From: Tepidibacter mesophilus
Lineage (GTDB): Bacteria > Bacillota > Clostridia > Peptostreptococcales > Peptostreptococcaceae
DNA length: 64,000 nucleotides
Assembly: GCF_002724055.1 (NCBI RefSeq)
Contig: NZ_BDQY01000004.1
Location: 1 to 64,000 of the forward strand
Direction: 5' to 3'
Shown: positions 35,091 through 44,476 of the stretch, piece by piece
How positions within the stretch are numbered: position 1 is the first letter of the stretch
Layout: each line of letters begins with the position of its first letter
Position numbers and translations under genes: made by a program
Notes under the pieces: generated by a model
The model's input: the letters and a program-made list of their open reading frames with translations, nothing else
Told to the model about the DNA's origin: nothing
Database searches by the model: none

Positions 35091-36026
35091 TTAATTAGTC
35101 TTCTTAAACTTAAACTCATATTCACCAGATTTTGATCTTATTTTTATATGAAGAATATCTTCTTTAATGCTTTTATCTATAACAGTTACATTATTCAATA
35201 TAGGGTTATATATAGAATCTCCAACACTTAAATTTATAAATTCTGTTGGATGTGTACTTTGATTATATTCTTTTTTATTTATCTCATATTTTCTAAGCTT
35301 TATAATATAATTTCCTAAAGATTTAACAAAGTTTAAATCAGATATATTTAAATCATCAAATTGAAATCCTAGAATACCGAGTATAGAATTTTTAAGGCTT
35401 AAAAGACTTTGATTATTTTCATGTGAGTCTTTTACATATAATTGATATATAACTCTAAAAAATCCATCCACAATACTTTCTTCTCTTAATTCTTCTATTT
35501 TTTCATCTATGCATTTATCTATTTTTTGAATAAATTTTATCCTGCTTCTTTCAAATTTTATAATATCTTTTTTTTCTTCATTTTCATCAAATGTAAATCC
35601 TATTATCTGTTCCTTAATATTTTGAAGTAATTTATTAAATTCAATATCCTTATCTAAGATAAGAGTATGAATTAAAAAATTATAAGATATACCTATAATC
35701 ATGTATTCATACTTTTTTATATCTTCTTTATTCAATTTGCAATAATAAGATATATTCTTTATTACTTCTGCTTGTGATTTTTCTAAATTTTTATTTGAAA
35801 GTATTATAGGAAGTACATAGGTTATATCATATAAATAGTCTTCATTTTTAAGCCCGTAGTACTTGTAAAACACAAGTTCTTCTCTTAACCTGTTATAGTC
35901 TACATAGACAGTCTTTGTAGTTTTGTGATCTATCAAAGACTTCGTAATAATTTTAATTAGATCGTTTAAATAATTGTTACCACTACAAAACGAATATATA
36001 TAAGAATTCATTATCCTATTTTCCAT
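35091..36026 (-). CDS. Hypothetical protein, helical
   Basis: A 311-residue soluble protein with no signal peptide or membrane span and no family I recognise. Residues 1-250 look mostly helical (LNDLIKIITKSLIDHKTT, SQAEVIKNISYYCKLNKEDIKKYEYM, SRIKFIQKIDKCIDEKIEEL). The last about 55 residues look like a small beta domain (LSVGDSIYNPILNNVTVIDK, ILHIKIRSKSGEYEFKFKK), resembling a CarD/Tudor-like or KOW-like barrel in pattern only. A separate terminator and promoter gap surround it. Confidence 0.65.
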   Translation of the reverse strand: MENRIMNSYIYSFCSGNNYLNDLIKIITKSLIDHKTTKTVYVDYNRLREELVFYKYYGLKNEDYLYDITYVLPIILSNKNLEKSQAEVIKNISYYCKLNKEDIKKYEYMIIGISYNFLIHTLILDKDIEFNKLLQNIKEQIIGFTFDENEEKKDIIKFERSRIKFIQKIDKCIDEKIEELREESIVDGFFRVIYQLYVKDSHENNQSLLSLKNSILGILGFQFDDLNISDLNFVKSLGNYIIKLRKYEINKKEYNQSTHPTEFINLSVGDSIYNPILNNVTVIDKSIKEDILHIKIRSKSGEYEFKFKKTN

Positions 36027-36082
36027 ACAAACACTCCTAAATCTTGATTAAGTCGAATATCTTAATAGTTTTCCCAAATTCC

Positions 36083-36112
36083 AAAAAAAATAGCAGCTGT
36101 TAAGCTGCTACA
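36083..36112 (-). terminator. Terminator of argS
   Basis: On the minus strand GTAGCAGCTTAACAGCTGCTA is a stable hairpin followed by TTTTTTTT, 110 bases after the argS stop. Confidence 0.85.
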
Positions 36113-36221
36113 TAGGGGGGTAGTAGCATTGATGTGAGTCATTATGCCACTATTCTATATTTTTTATATATTTATTATATAATAATATATTTTTAGATGT
36201 AAAGCTTTATTTTTCGACAAA

Positions 36222-37928
36222 TTACATTCTTTCAGGTGCTTCTACCCCAAGTAATGATAATGCATTCTTTATAGTTTGCTTTGTAGCTAAAACAAGAGCA
36301 AGTCTTGCTTTTCTAACTTTCTCATCTTCTACTATTATCGCATTATCATGATAAAATTTATTAAATGCTTGTGCTAAATCAACTACATATCTAGCTATTA
36401 TATGAGGCTCGTTATTTTTGATTACATCTTGTATCGCTTTAGGGAAGTTTCCTATTTCTTTTATAACATTAACACTATCATCATCTGATAATACAGAAAA
36501 ATCAACATCCATAGTTACTTCTTCATTTGCTTTTCTAAGAACAGAACAAGCTCTAGTATGAGTATATTGAACATATGGTCCTGTTTCTCCCTGAAAATCT
36601 AAAGTTCTATCCCAAGAGAATGTATAATCCTTTATTCTATTGTTTGATAGTTCTTGGAATACCACAGCTCCTACTCCTATTTCCTTAGCTACCGTATCTA
36701 TATTCTCAATATCTATATTTTTCTTTTGATTTTTGATTATTTCCTTAGTTGCATCTACAGCTTTCTTTAAAACGTCTTCTAAGAAAACTACTCTTCCTTT
36801 TCTTGTAGACATAGTTCCTTCTTCAAGACTTACCATTCCAAATGGAACATGAACACAATCCTTAGCCCAATCAAATCCCATAAGCTCCACAACCTTCATC
36901 CATTGGTTAAAATGAAGTATTTGTTGAGATCCAACAACATATATGTTTTTATAGAAATCATATGTTTCTTTTCTATAAGTTGCAGCTGCTATATCTCTTG
37001 TTAAATATAACGTTGATCCATCACTCTTAGTTATAAGCGCTGGAGGCATGTTATAATCCTCAAGATCTACTATATTAGCTCCTTTAGATTCTTTTAATAG
37101 CCCTTTTTCATTCATTATATCTATCATTCTAGGCATTTTGTCAGAGTAGAAACTTTCTCCTGCGTATGAATCAAACTCTACCCCTAACATATCGTAAACT
37201 CTGTTAAATTCTTCTAAGCTTACTTCTCTAAACCACTTCCATAATTTAACCGCTTCTTCTTCCTCATCTTCAAGCTTTTTGAACCACATTCTAGCTTCTT
37301 CGTCTAATGATGCATCTTTTTCAGCTTCATCATGGAATTGAACATATAACTTAAGTAAAGTTTTAATAGGAGCTTGTTTTACTTCTTCCTCATCTCCCCA
37401 TTTTTTAAACGCAACTATAAGCTTACCAAATTGAGTTCCATAATCTCCTAAGTGATTTATTCTTACAGTATCAAATCCTAGTGTCTTATATACATTGTAT
37501 AAAGAATTACCTATTACAGTACTTCTAATATGTCCTATATGAAAAGGCTTTGCTATATTAGGAGACGAGAACTCAACTATAACCTTTTTACCTTTTCCTA
37601 AATCACTCTTACCATAATCATCTTTTTTCTTTAAAACTTCTGTAACTACTGACTTAGCTAAAGAAGATTTGTCTACGAAAAAGTTTATATAGGCTCCAGC
37701 TGTTTCCATTCTTTGTATTAAATCAGTTTTTTCTATCTTTTCGCAAAGTTCATTTGCAATCATATTAGGTGCTTTTTTAAAAGCTTTAGCTAGTTTAAAA
37801 CATGGAAAAGCATAGTCCCCCATATCTTTATTTGGTGGTATTTCTATTAAAGAAATAATTTCTTCTAAAGTTAAATCTGAAACTTGTGCCGATATAATAT
37901 CAGCTACCTCTAATTTAAAATCCTTCAT
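36222..37928 (-). CDS. argS: Arginyl-tRNA synthetase
   Basis: This 568-residue class I synthetase charges tRNA-Arg. The HIGH-type motif is KPFHIGHIRSTVIGN near residues 120-134. The KMSKS position is replaced by GTMSTRKGRVV, common in ArgRS. The N-terminal additional domain (tRNA D-loop recognition) and the C-terminal DALR anticodon-binding domain (about residues 445-568, YTHTRACSVLRK onward) are intact. Its leader contains a T-box and, between T-box and RBS, a family 2 repeat. RBS AGGAGG. Confidence 0.96.
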   Translation of the reverse strand: MKDFKLEVADIISAQVSDLTLEEIISLIEIPPNKDMGDYAFPCFKLAKAFKKAPNMIANELCEKIEKTDLIQRMETAGAYINFFVDKSSLAKSVVTEVLKKKDDYGKSDLGKGKKVIVEFSSPNIAKPFHIGHIRSTVIGNSLYNVYKTLGFDTVRINHLGDYGTQFGKLIVAFKKWGDEEEVKQAPIKTLLKLYVQFHDEAEKDASLDEEARMWFKKLEDEEEEAVKLWKWFREVSLEEFNRVYDMLGVEFDSYAGESFYSDKMPRMIDIMNEKGLLKESKGANIVDLEDYNMPPALITKSDGSTLYLTRDIAAATYRKETYDFYKNIYVVGSQQILHFNQWMKVVELMGFDWAKDCVHVPFGMVSLEEGTMSTRKGRVVFLEDVLKKAVDATKEIIKNQKKNIDIENIDTVAKEIGVGAVVFQELSNNRIKDYTFSWDRTLDFQGETGPYVQYTHTRACSVLRKANEEVTMDVDFSVLSDDDSVNVIKEIGNFPKAIQDVIKNNEPHIIARYVVDLAQAFNKFYHDNAIIVEDEKVRKARLALVLATKQTIKNALSLLGVEAPERM

Positions 37929-37943
37929 TTTATATTCCTCCTA

Positions 37944-38033
37944 TAAAAAAAATTCGTCTAGTCGCTACGCACTGACTCATATCGCCAACGATCCCTACGG
38001 GCTTCGTTGCTCAAAAATAGTTGATACTTTAGT
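37944..38033 (+). repeat. Family 2 structured repeat, copy d (in argS leader)
   Basis: AAAAAAATTCGTCTAGTCGC, TACGCACTGACTCATATCGCC and CAACGATCCCTACGGGCTTC. It lies between the argS T-box and the argS RBS in antisense orientation. Read as argS mRNA, the AGTGCGTAGC..ACT hairpin is followed by GACGAATTTTTTTT and so looks like a second terminator 16 bases before the start codon. Confidence 0.88.
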
Positions 38034-38115
38034 ACTTTCAGCTATATTATACCCAGCTTGAAAAGCATATAATTTCTTATAGAGTACATACTCTTCATTT
38101 GAATATTCATACAAT

Positions 38116-38366
38116 ACAAAAAACTCCCATCTCTAAAAAAGAGACGAGAGTTATATCCCGTGTTACCACTCTTATTGATATATAAATTATATATCCACTC
38201 ATATGTTTTTAACGTAAACGACCCGTATTTTCCTACTAATTTCAGAAAATATTCTCAAGGATGCGTTTCGATAAGACTATGTTGCTAGACTTTCACCAAC
38301 CACTAGCTCGCTAAAACAATCATCATATCTACTTTTCCTATCATAGAATTTATAATTTCAGTTTTA
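38116..38366 (-). promoter_or_regulatory. T-box riboswitch controlling argS
   Basis: On the minus strand the T-box core AAGAGTGGTAACACGGG is followed by a terminator (AACTCTCGTCTCT / AGAGATGGGAGTT then TTTTTT). Stem I contains GAGCTAGTGGTTGGTGAAAG and a candidate specifier CGC (Arg) in GAAACGCATCC. Uncharged tRNA-Arg would pair with the specifier and the T-box to favour the antiterminator. The core is slightly divergent from GGGTGGTACCGCG. The specifier call is tentative. Confidence 0.88.
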
Positions 38367-38372
38367 CAATGT

Positions 38373-38401
38373 ATATTAACAGAATTTTTAAATAAAGTCA
38401 A
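38373..38401 (-). promoter_or_regulatory. Promoter of the argS T-box transcript
   Basis: TTGACT, 17-base spacer and TAATAT on the minus strand, ending about 7 bases before the T-box leader. Confidence 0.65.
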
Positions 38402-38407
38402 GTGATT

Positions 38408-39433
38408 TTATTTATTTAAATTCACTATTTTAGTTTCATCTATAGATTTTATATCGTTACATCCTGTAAGTATCATGGCTTGCTTTAATTCATTTTTGAA
38501 ATTACTTATAACTAATTCTACCCCTTCTTGTCTGCCTCCATAAGAACCCCATATAATAGGTCTAGCTGCAAGTACTGCATCTGCTCCAAGAGCTATATAT
38601 TTTAATATATCAACACCTTGTCTTACAGAACCATCTGCTAGTATAGTTATTTTACCTTTTACTTTTTTAACTATTTCAGGAAGTACCTCTGCAACTCCTA
38701 GAGTATGATCTAATACTCTTCCTCCGTGATTAGAAACAACTATAGCAGCAGCCCCTACTTCAACTGCTAACTCAGCTTCATCAGCAGTCATTATACCTTT
38801 CAATATAAAAGGCAACTCAGTAGATGATACTAGCTCTTTTAATTCTTCTACTGTTTTTGGTCCAACTGGTTGCCCATGAAGTGCCATAGTTACAAGTCCT
38901 GCACCATCTATGTCCACTCCTACCGCTAAAGCACCCGCCTCTTCAGCTTTTCTTATGTTTTCTATTATTTTTTCGTTGTCTCTAGGTTTTATTATAGCTA
39001 TTCCAACTCCATCAACCTTTTTTATAGAATTCAAACCATCTATAAAGAATTGAGGATTGCCACTATCACCAGTCATAGCAAAAGTTCCAGAATTAACACT
39101 TCCAATAACTACATCGTCACTATATTGATCTTCAGTTAAAAATCCTCCCATATTAATAGAACTGCCTGTAACAGGTGCTGTTATTAAAGGTATTTCTATT
39201 TTTTTGCCAAATATTTCAGTACTCATATTTGGGTCTTTTACATTATGTATTGTTCTTAAGTTTATTTTTACATTGCTTAAAGTCTCATAGTTTCTCTTAA
39301 ATGTACTTCCAGTTTTAGTTCCTCCCATCCCAGGAACCTTTCCTGAACATGAAGTTCCATCACATTCTCTACAAAGACCACAGTAGCCTTTCATTCTCTC
39401 TCTTGCAAGTTTTTTAACTTCATTCAATTCCAT
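38408..39433 (-). CDS. FMN-dependent alpha-hydroxy-acid oxidizing protein
   Basis: A 341-residue TIM-barrel flavoprotein of the lactate/glycolate oxidase (FMN_dh) family. Seen: IPLITAPVTGSS (FMN), GVDIDGAG, PFILKGIMTADEAELAVEVGAAAIVVSNHGGRVLDHT (catalytic His with Arg) and ILADGSVRQGVDILKYIALGADAVLAARP (phosphate site). The N-terminal Cys cluster (YCGLCRECDGTSCSG) is unusual for oxidases and may bind Fe-S or zinc, which suits an anaerobe. Substrate unknown. The start is the ATG after GGGGGAGAATAATAGT; the upstream ATG overlaps that RBS. It lies five bases from the DUF523 gene. Confidence 0.85.
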   Translation of the reverse strand: MELNEVKKLARERMKGYCGLCRECDGTSCSGKVPGMGGTKTGSTFKRNYETLSNVKINLRTIHNVKDPNMSTEIFGKKIEIPLITAPVTGSSINMGGFLTEDQYSDDVVIGSVNSGTFAMTGDSGNPQFFIDGLNSIKKVDGVGIAIIKPRDNEKIIENIRKAEEAGALAVGVDIDGAGLVTMALHGQPVGPKTVEELKELVSSTELPFILKGIMTADEAELAVEVGAAAIVVSNHGGRVLDHTLGVAEVLPEIVKKVKGKITILADGSVRQGVDILKYIALGADAVLAARPIIWGSYGGRQEGVELVISNFKNELKQAMILTGCNDIKSIDETKIVNLNK

Positions 39434-39437
39434 ACTA

Positions 39438-39893
39438 TTATTCTCCCCCTTCAAAGTATGTTTCTGATTTTAAATCTATACCGTCCTTTATTAAAAGGGC
39501 GGCAGTTATACCATATCCATCTATAATCTTTGATTTAAAACTTCCATCGTATACTTGATTGCTTCCACAAGAAGGACTTTTTTCCTTTAATATAGCTTTT
39601 TTTATCTCTAATGTTCTACATATTTTTAAAGTTTCATATGCACCCTTTAAAAATTCTTTAGTTACATCTTGACCTTCTTTATTAATAACCTTAGCCTCAC
39701 CATCTATTACATCATCAGCACTTCCTCCAACTATTTCAGCTGGAATCCTAGGGGTACAAAGGCCCCCTAGTTGTTCTGGACATACAGGAATTATATTTTT
39801 ATCCTTTAAGTAATCCATCATCTTATCATTTTTGTTGTTTCCTCCATTATACCTGCAATCAACACCAATCAAACAAGCAGAAACCAAGATCAT
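39438..39893 (-). CDS. DUF523 family protein
   Basis: A 151-residue protein with VSACLIGVDCRYNGGNN near the N-terminus, PVCPEQLGGLCTPR and LKEKSPSCGSNQVYDGSF: conserved Cys residues of the DUF523 family (YbbK-like), role unknown. Normal length. It is in an operon between mutS2 and the FMN enzyme. Confidence 0.88.
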   Translation of the reverse strand: MILVSACLIGVDCRYNGGNNKNDKMMDYLKDKNIIPVCPEQLGGLCTPRIPAEIVGGSADDVIDGEAKVINKEGQDVTKEFLKGAYETLKICRTLEIKKAILKEKSPSCGSNQVYDGSFKSKIIDGYGITAALLIKDGIDLKSETYFEGGE

Positions 39894-39904
39894 CCTACCA
39901 TCTC

Positions 39905-42277
39905 CTATTTAAATTCAACTATAGTAACTCCAGCTCCACCTTCTCCATATACTCCATCTCTATAGCTCTTTATATGTCTATGTTTTTTTAACATCTCCTT
40001 CATTCCAGCTTTTAATACCCCTGTTCCTATCCCGTGTATTATAGTAGCCTTTGGTATCCCAGCTAGATAAGCGTCATCTAAATATTTATCAACCTCTACC
40101 ATGGCTTCCTCAAGATTCATACCTCTTAAGTCAATCTCCTGCTTTATATTAAATGTTTTTTTCTTAAGTATCTTACCTGCACCTGATTTTAGAACATCCT
40201 TATTATTAGACTTTATTTGCTCTAAAGATGCAAAAGGCAAGGCCATCTTCATAATACCTATTTGAACTAAAGCTTCTTTTTTATCATTATCAACAGATAA
40301 TACACTTCCCTGTTGATTAAGTGTTACTACTTTCACATCATCCCCAGCCTTTAAGTTTTTGATAGCTTTTTTCGCAACCTTAGGTACTATCATATCCTTC
40401 ACATTAGAATGAAGGCCTTTCATAGACTCATTCATTTCTCTTCTTAAATTCTCTATTTCTCTATTTTTATCTTTGTCTATACCTTGCTTTTGAAGCTTTC
40501 TAATTTCTTTAATTATCATATCTGCTTCTTCTTTAGAATCTCTCATAATCTTTAAAGCATCTCTTTTTGCTTCGTTGATTATCTTATCTCTTTGAACAGA
40601 TACTCTCTCCGTTTTTACAAGAAGCTCTTCTTTTAGCTTCCTAACTTCTTCTTTAAGTCTATTTGCTTCTTCTTTTTCTTTTAATGTATCAATTCTATTT
40701 TGTTCTATATTTTGAAGTAAATCTTCAAATTCTATATTTTCACTGTTTATAAAGTTTTTAGCCTTTTGTATTATATATTCACCAAGTCCAAGTCTTTTAG
40801 ATATTTCAAATGCGTTTGATTTACCAGGAACTCCTATTAACAGTTTATACGTAGGACTTAAAGTTTGAACATTAAATTCTACAGCAGCATTTTCAACTCC
40901 TTCTTTAGTAAGTGCATAATGCTTAAGTTCACTATAGTGAGTTGTAGCTATTGTAAGAGCTTTAAGATCATATAAGTCGTTAAGTATCGCCATGGCAAGT
41001 GCAGCCCCCTCAACCGGATCTGTACCAGCTCCAAGTTCATCAAACAATACAAGCGAATTAGTAGTTACATCCTTTAATATATCAACAATATTAGTCATAT
41101 GAGATGAAAATGTTGATAAACTCTGCTCAATACTTTGTTCATCCCCTATATCTGCAAATATGTTATCAAATATACACATATGACTTCCGTAATCTGCTGG
41201 TATATGAAGACCACTTTGAGTCATCAAAGAAAATAATCCGACAGTTTTAAGCGTTACCGTCTTACCTCCAGTATTTGGACCAGTTACAACTAATGTACTA
41301 AATTCTTTTCCAATCCATATGTTACTCGGTACAACATCCTTTGGATCAAGTAGAGGGTGTCTACCGTTTTTTATATTAAGATTCTTATCATTAGTTATAG
41401 TAGGCTCTATAGCCTTCATTGAAAAAGACAACTTACCCTTAGCGAATATAAAGTCTACCTTTCCAAGTACCTTTCCATTAGATATAACTTCATCTGCAAC
41501 TTCTCCAATAAAACTTGAAAGCTCACTAAGTATTCTCTCTATCTCTTCTCTTTCTTTCAGCTTAAGCTCTCTTAGTTCATTATTCATATTAACTATAGAC
41601 ATAGGCTCTATAAATAAAGTAGCTCCAGACGAAGACTGATCATGTATAATTCCAGCCACATTAGACCTATACTCCTGCTTTACAGGCACTACGAATCTAT
41701 CCCCTCTTACAGTAATTATTGCATCCTGTAAATATTTCTGATAAGAAGTTGAGGATATTATAGAATTAAGCTTTGATCTTATAGATTGATTCTTTTGAAC
41801 AATCCCACGTCTTAAACCCTTAAGAGTATGACTTGCGTTATCAGACATCTCTATTTCACTTATTATAGAATTAAATATCCTATCCTCTATATCTTTAAAA
41901 GTATGAAGACTATCTGTTAAAGCCTGTATTATAGGATACGATACATCATCCGACTTTCCTATACTGTTTTTTAAAACTCTAGCACCTCTTAAAGTATCTG
42001 CAACCATTAAAAGCTGTCCCATATCAAGAGATGAACCTATCTTTGTTTTTTTTGCAAGCATCTCTACATCATGTATACCACCAAGAGGAACAGATCCTCT
42101 TTTAATTATTATAGATTGAGCTTCGCTAGTTTCCTTTTGCATCTGGATAACTTCCTCATGATTAGTAGACGGTGTTAATTCATCCACATATCTTTTTCCA
42201 AGAGAAGAAGATATCCTTTCTTTTAACATATCTATTATTTTAAAATATTCTAAAACTCTTAATGATTTTTGATTCAT
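39905..42277 (-). CDS. mutS2: MutS2 family protein (DNA/ribosome-associated ATPase-nuclease)
   Basis: The 790-residue MutS paralogue lacks the mismatch-reading domain. It has a clamp/lever region, Walker A VTGPNTGGKTVTLK (about residue 330), Walker B LFDELGAGTDP, the signature THYSELKHYAL, a long coiled coil (about 510-620) and a C-terminal Smr nuclease domain with LRGMNLEEA and HGIGTGVLK. MutS2 is implicated in suppressing recombination and, in Bacillus, in splitting collided ribosomes. Length and all domains intact. Confidence 0.95.
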   Translation of the reverse strand: MNQKSLRVLEYFKIIDMLKERISSSLGKRYVDELTPSTNHEEVIQMQKETSEAQSIIIKRGSVPLGGIHDVEMLAKKTKIGSSLDMGQLLMVADTLRGARVLKNSIGKSDDVSYPIIQALTDSLHTFKDIEDRIFNSIISEIEMSDNASHTLKGLRRGIVQKNQSIRSKLNSIISSTSYQKYLQDAIITVRGDRFVVPVKQEYRSNVAGIIHDQSSSGATLFIEPMSIVNMNNELRELKLKEREEIERILSELSSFIGEVADEVISNGKVLGKVDFIFAKGKLSFSMKAIEPTITNDKNLNIKNGRHPLLDPKDVVPSNIWIGKEFSTLVVTGPNTGGKTVTLKTVGLFSLMTQSGLHIPADYGSHMCIFDNIFADIGDEQSIEQSLSTFSSHMTNIVDILKDVTTNSLVLFDELGAGTDPVEGAALAMAILNDLYDLKALTIATTHYSELKHYALTKEGVENAAVEFNVQTLSPTYKLLIGVPGKSNAFEISKRLGLGEYIIQKAKNFINSENIEFEDLLQNIEQNRIDTLKEKEEANRLKEEVRKLKEELLVKTERVSVQRDKIINEAKRDALKIMRDSKEEADMIIKEIRKLQKQGIDKDKNREIENLRREMNESMKGLHSNVKDMIVPKVAKKAIKNLKAGDDVKVVTLNQQGSVLSVDNDKKEALVQIGIMKMALPFASLEQIKSNNKDVLKSGAGKILKKKTFNIKQEIDLRGMNLEEAMVEVDKYLDDAYLAGIPKATIIHGIGTGVLKAGMKEMLKKHRHIKSYRDGVYGEGGAGVTIVEFK

Positions 42278-42296
42278 AAGTCCTCCTTAAAATTAA

Positions 42297-42458
42297 CTAA
42301 ATATCATTTTTATTTTTATCTTTATCTATATATATATCTAAAGCTCTTATCCCTCTTATAGCAAGTTTTATAAATAGAATTAAACAGTAAACACTAAGTC
42401 CAAATAATCCCAACATAAATATCATATATATAACCATAAAAAAACTACCCATCATCAT
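42297..42458 (-). CDS. Small membrane protein upstream of mutS2
   Basis: A 53-residue frame begins MMMGSFFMVIYMIFMLGLFG, with one transmembrane helix (about residues 5-32), and ends in a charged tail (RALDIYIDKDKNKNDI). The RBS AAGGGGTGA lies six bases before the first of three consecutive ATG codons; the stop TAG is 18 bases before the mutS2 start. The positively charged segment after the helix suggests N-out/C-in. No homologue recognised; it is likely cotranscribed with mutS2. Confidence 0.7.
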   Translation of the reverse strand: MMMGSFFMVIYMIFMLGLFGLSVYCLILFIKLAIRGIRALDIYIDKDKNKNDI

Positions 42459-42744
42459 AATTATCACCCCTTAAATTTAATCCTAACTTATATTTTATCA
42501 ATAAAATCTATTATATGTAAGGTTTTAAAGAAATTTTTAATTCTATTATATTATTAACATATTTCTCTATTAATAAATTTACTTTTTATATTACTTATTA
42601 AGTGAATACCATTTTTTATATGTTATAATAAAATCAAATTTATATGTGTATATAAATTGATTTACATATGTTTTTTATTTGTTTTTTACATACATTAAGA
42701 TTATTGACACATATTAAAAAAGATTTTAATTAGGAGTTGATTTT

Positions 42745-44202
42745 ATGAGTAATGTTTTAAAAAACCTAAAGCCTGAAGCAGTTTTTAGATATTTCGAGGA
42801 AATGTCTCAAATCCCTAGAGGCTCAGGAAACGAAAAAGCTATAAGCGACTACTTAGTGAATTTTGCAAAAAAGCATAACCTTGAAGTAATCCAAGATGAA
42901 GTTTTAAATGTTATAATAAAAAAAACTGCCACTAAAGGATATGAAGATGCTCCTTGCGTAATCCTTCAAGGACACATGGATATGGTTTGTGAAAAAAACA
43001 AAGGAACAGATCATGATTTTGAAAAAGATCCTTTAAAATTAAAAATAGTTGATAATTATATATACGCAGATAATACAACTCTTGGAGCTGACAATGGAAT
43101 AGCTGTAGCGTATGCTTTAGCTATACTTGAGGCAAATGATTTAAATCACCCTGCACTTGAAGTATTAATAACTTCAGAAGAAGAAACAGGAATGGGTGGA
43201 GCTATAAACCTAAATCCATCTCATCTTAAAGGAGAATATCTTATAAATCTTGATTCTGAGGAAGAAGGATATCTTTTAGTTAGCTGTGCTGGTGGAGTTA
43301 GAACAAGACAAGTTCTTCCTATAATATGGGAAGAAGCTGATTCTAACTTAACTGTTTACAAAATCGACATAACAGGCTTAAAAGGTGGACATTCTGGAAT
43401 GGACATTATAAAGCAAAGAGGAAACTCTAATAAAATAATGGGAAGAATTCTTTCTAACTTAAAAGATGAAATAATATACTCTATAGCAAATATCCACGGA
43501 GGAGCAAAAATGAATGCTATACCTCGTGAATGCGAGGCTATAATACTTACAGACTCTAAAAACGAAGAACTACTTTGTGAAACAATGAAAAATTTAAACG
43601 ATACGTTCAAAAGAGAATTTGCAACTTCAGATCCAGGTGTAAACGTTGAAATTAAAAAATATGAAGACAAAGTAGAAAAAGTATTTTCAAAAGATACTAT
43701 GAATAAATTAATATCATCTTTAGTTTTAATTCCAAATGGAATCAAAACTATGAGTATGGATATTGAAGATCTGGTAGAAAGTTCTACAAATCTTGGTGTA
43801 GTTATAACTCACGATAAGGAAATTACATTTGAAAGTGCTGTTAGAAGTTCTGTTAAGAGCTTAAAGTACAATATACTTAACGAAATGAAGTGTGTTGCTA
43901 ATTTAATAGGTTGTGAATTTTTAGCTGACTCTGATTATCCAGAATGGTCTTATAAAGCTGATTCTAAGCTTAGAGAAATATGCCAAGGGGTTCACAGAAA
44001 TAGATGCAACAAAGAAGCTAAGGTTATAGCTATTCATGCAGGTCTTGAGTGCGGTCTTTTACTTGAAAAAATGCCTCACGTTGATGCTATATCATTAGGT
44101 CCTGATATGTTTGATGTTCATACTCCAGAAGAGCATTTAGACATAGCTTCAACTGAAAGAACTTACGAATATTTATTAGATATATTAAAAAATATAAAAT
44201 AA
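42745..44202 (+). CDS. pepD: Aminoacyl-histidine (cytosol non-specific) dipeptidase
   Basis: A 485-residue M20-family metallopeptidase that cleaves dipeptides such as carnosine-like substrates. Zinc ligands are in LQGHMDMVCEKN (His, Asp), LGADNGIAVAYAL (bridging Asp), SEEETGMGGA (catalytic Glu and ligand Glu), NLDSEEEG (ligand Asp) and the late LGPDMFDVHTPEEH (His). Length fits PepD. RBS AGGAG. A terminator follows. Confidence 0.93.
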   Translation: MSNVLKNLKPEAVFRYFEEMSQIPRGSGNEKAISDYLVNFAKKHNLEVIQDEVLNVIIKKTATKGYEDAPCVILQGHMDMVCEKNKGTDHDFEKDPLKLKIVDNYIYADNTTLGADNGIAVAYALAILEANDLNHPALEVLITSEEETGMGGAINLNPSHLKGEYLINLDSEEEGYLLVSCAGGVRTRQVLPIIWEEADSNLTVYKIDITGLKGGHSGMDIIKQRGNSNKIMGRILSNLKDEIIYSIANIHGGAKMNAIPRECEAIILTDSKNEELLCETMKNLNDTFKREFATSDPGVNVEIKKYEDKVEKVFSKDTMNKLISSLVLIPNGIKTMSMDIEDLVESSTNLGVVITHDKEITFESAVRSSVKSLKYNILNEMKCVANLIGCEFLADSDYPEWSYKADSKLREICQGVHRNRCNKEAKVIAIHAGLECGLLLEKMPHVDAISLGPDMFDVHTPEEHLDIASTERTYEYLLDILKNIK

Positions 44203-44205
44203 TTT

Positions 44206-44235
44206 AAAAAGGAGCTAAATTTTAGCTCTTTTTTC
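44206..44235 (+). terminator. Terminator of pepD
   Basis: AAAAGGAGCTAAA / TTTAGCTCTTTTTT hairpin directly behind the stop. Confidence 0.88.
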
Positions 44236-44410
44236 ATGTATATATTTTTTTATGTGGGTTATCAAAATATATTTTTAGTTTTACTTTTTATTTACTAAAC
44301 AACATCTTACCCCATCTAAAAAACATCTTAGAAAATAAGAAAGTCTTTATATGAAGATTTTGAAATAAAGCTTTTCTCTTAAATCTGTTAGTCTCGAAGG
44401 GATAAAACTC

Positions 44411-44455
44411 AAAAATGAAGGTTATTTAAATGTTTTTTAATAACCTTCATTTTTC
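44411..44455. terminator. Terminator hairpin, possible remnant of a family 1 repeat
   Basis: AAAAATGAAGGTTATT pairs with AATAACCTTCATTTTT. It ends the convergent SLH gene (minus strand). The segment AAGGTTATTTAAATGTT is identical over 17 bases to the left edge of family 1 copy 4 (60089-60105). Confidence 0.75.
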
Positions 44456-44476
44456 ATTTAACCACTGCATAGTTTT

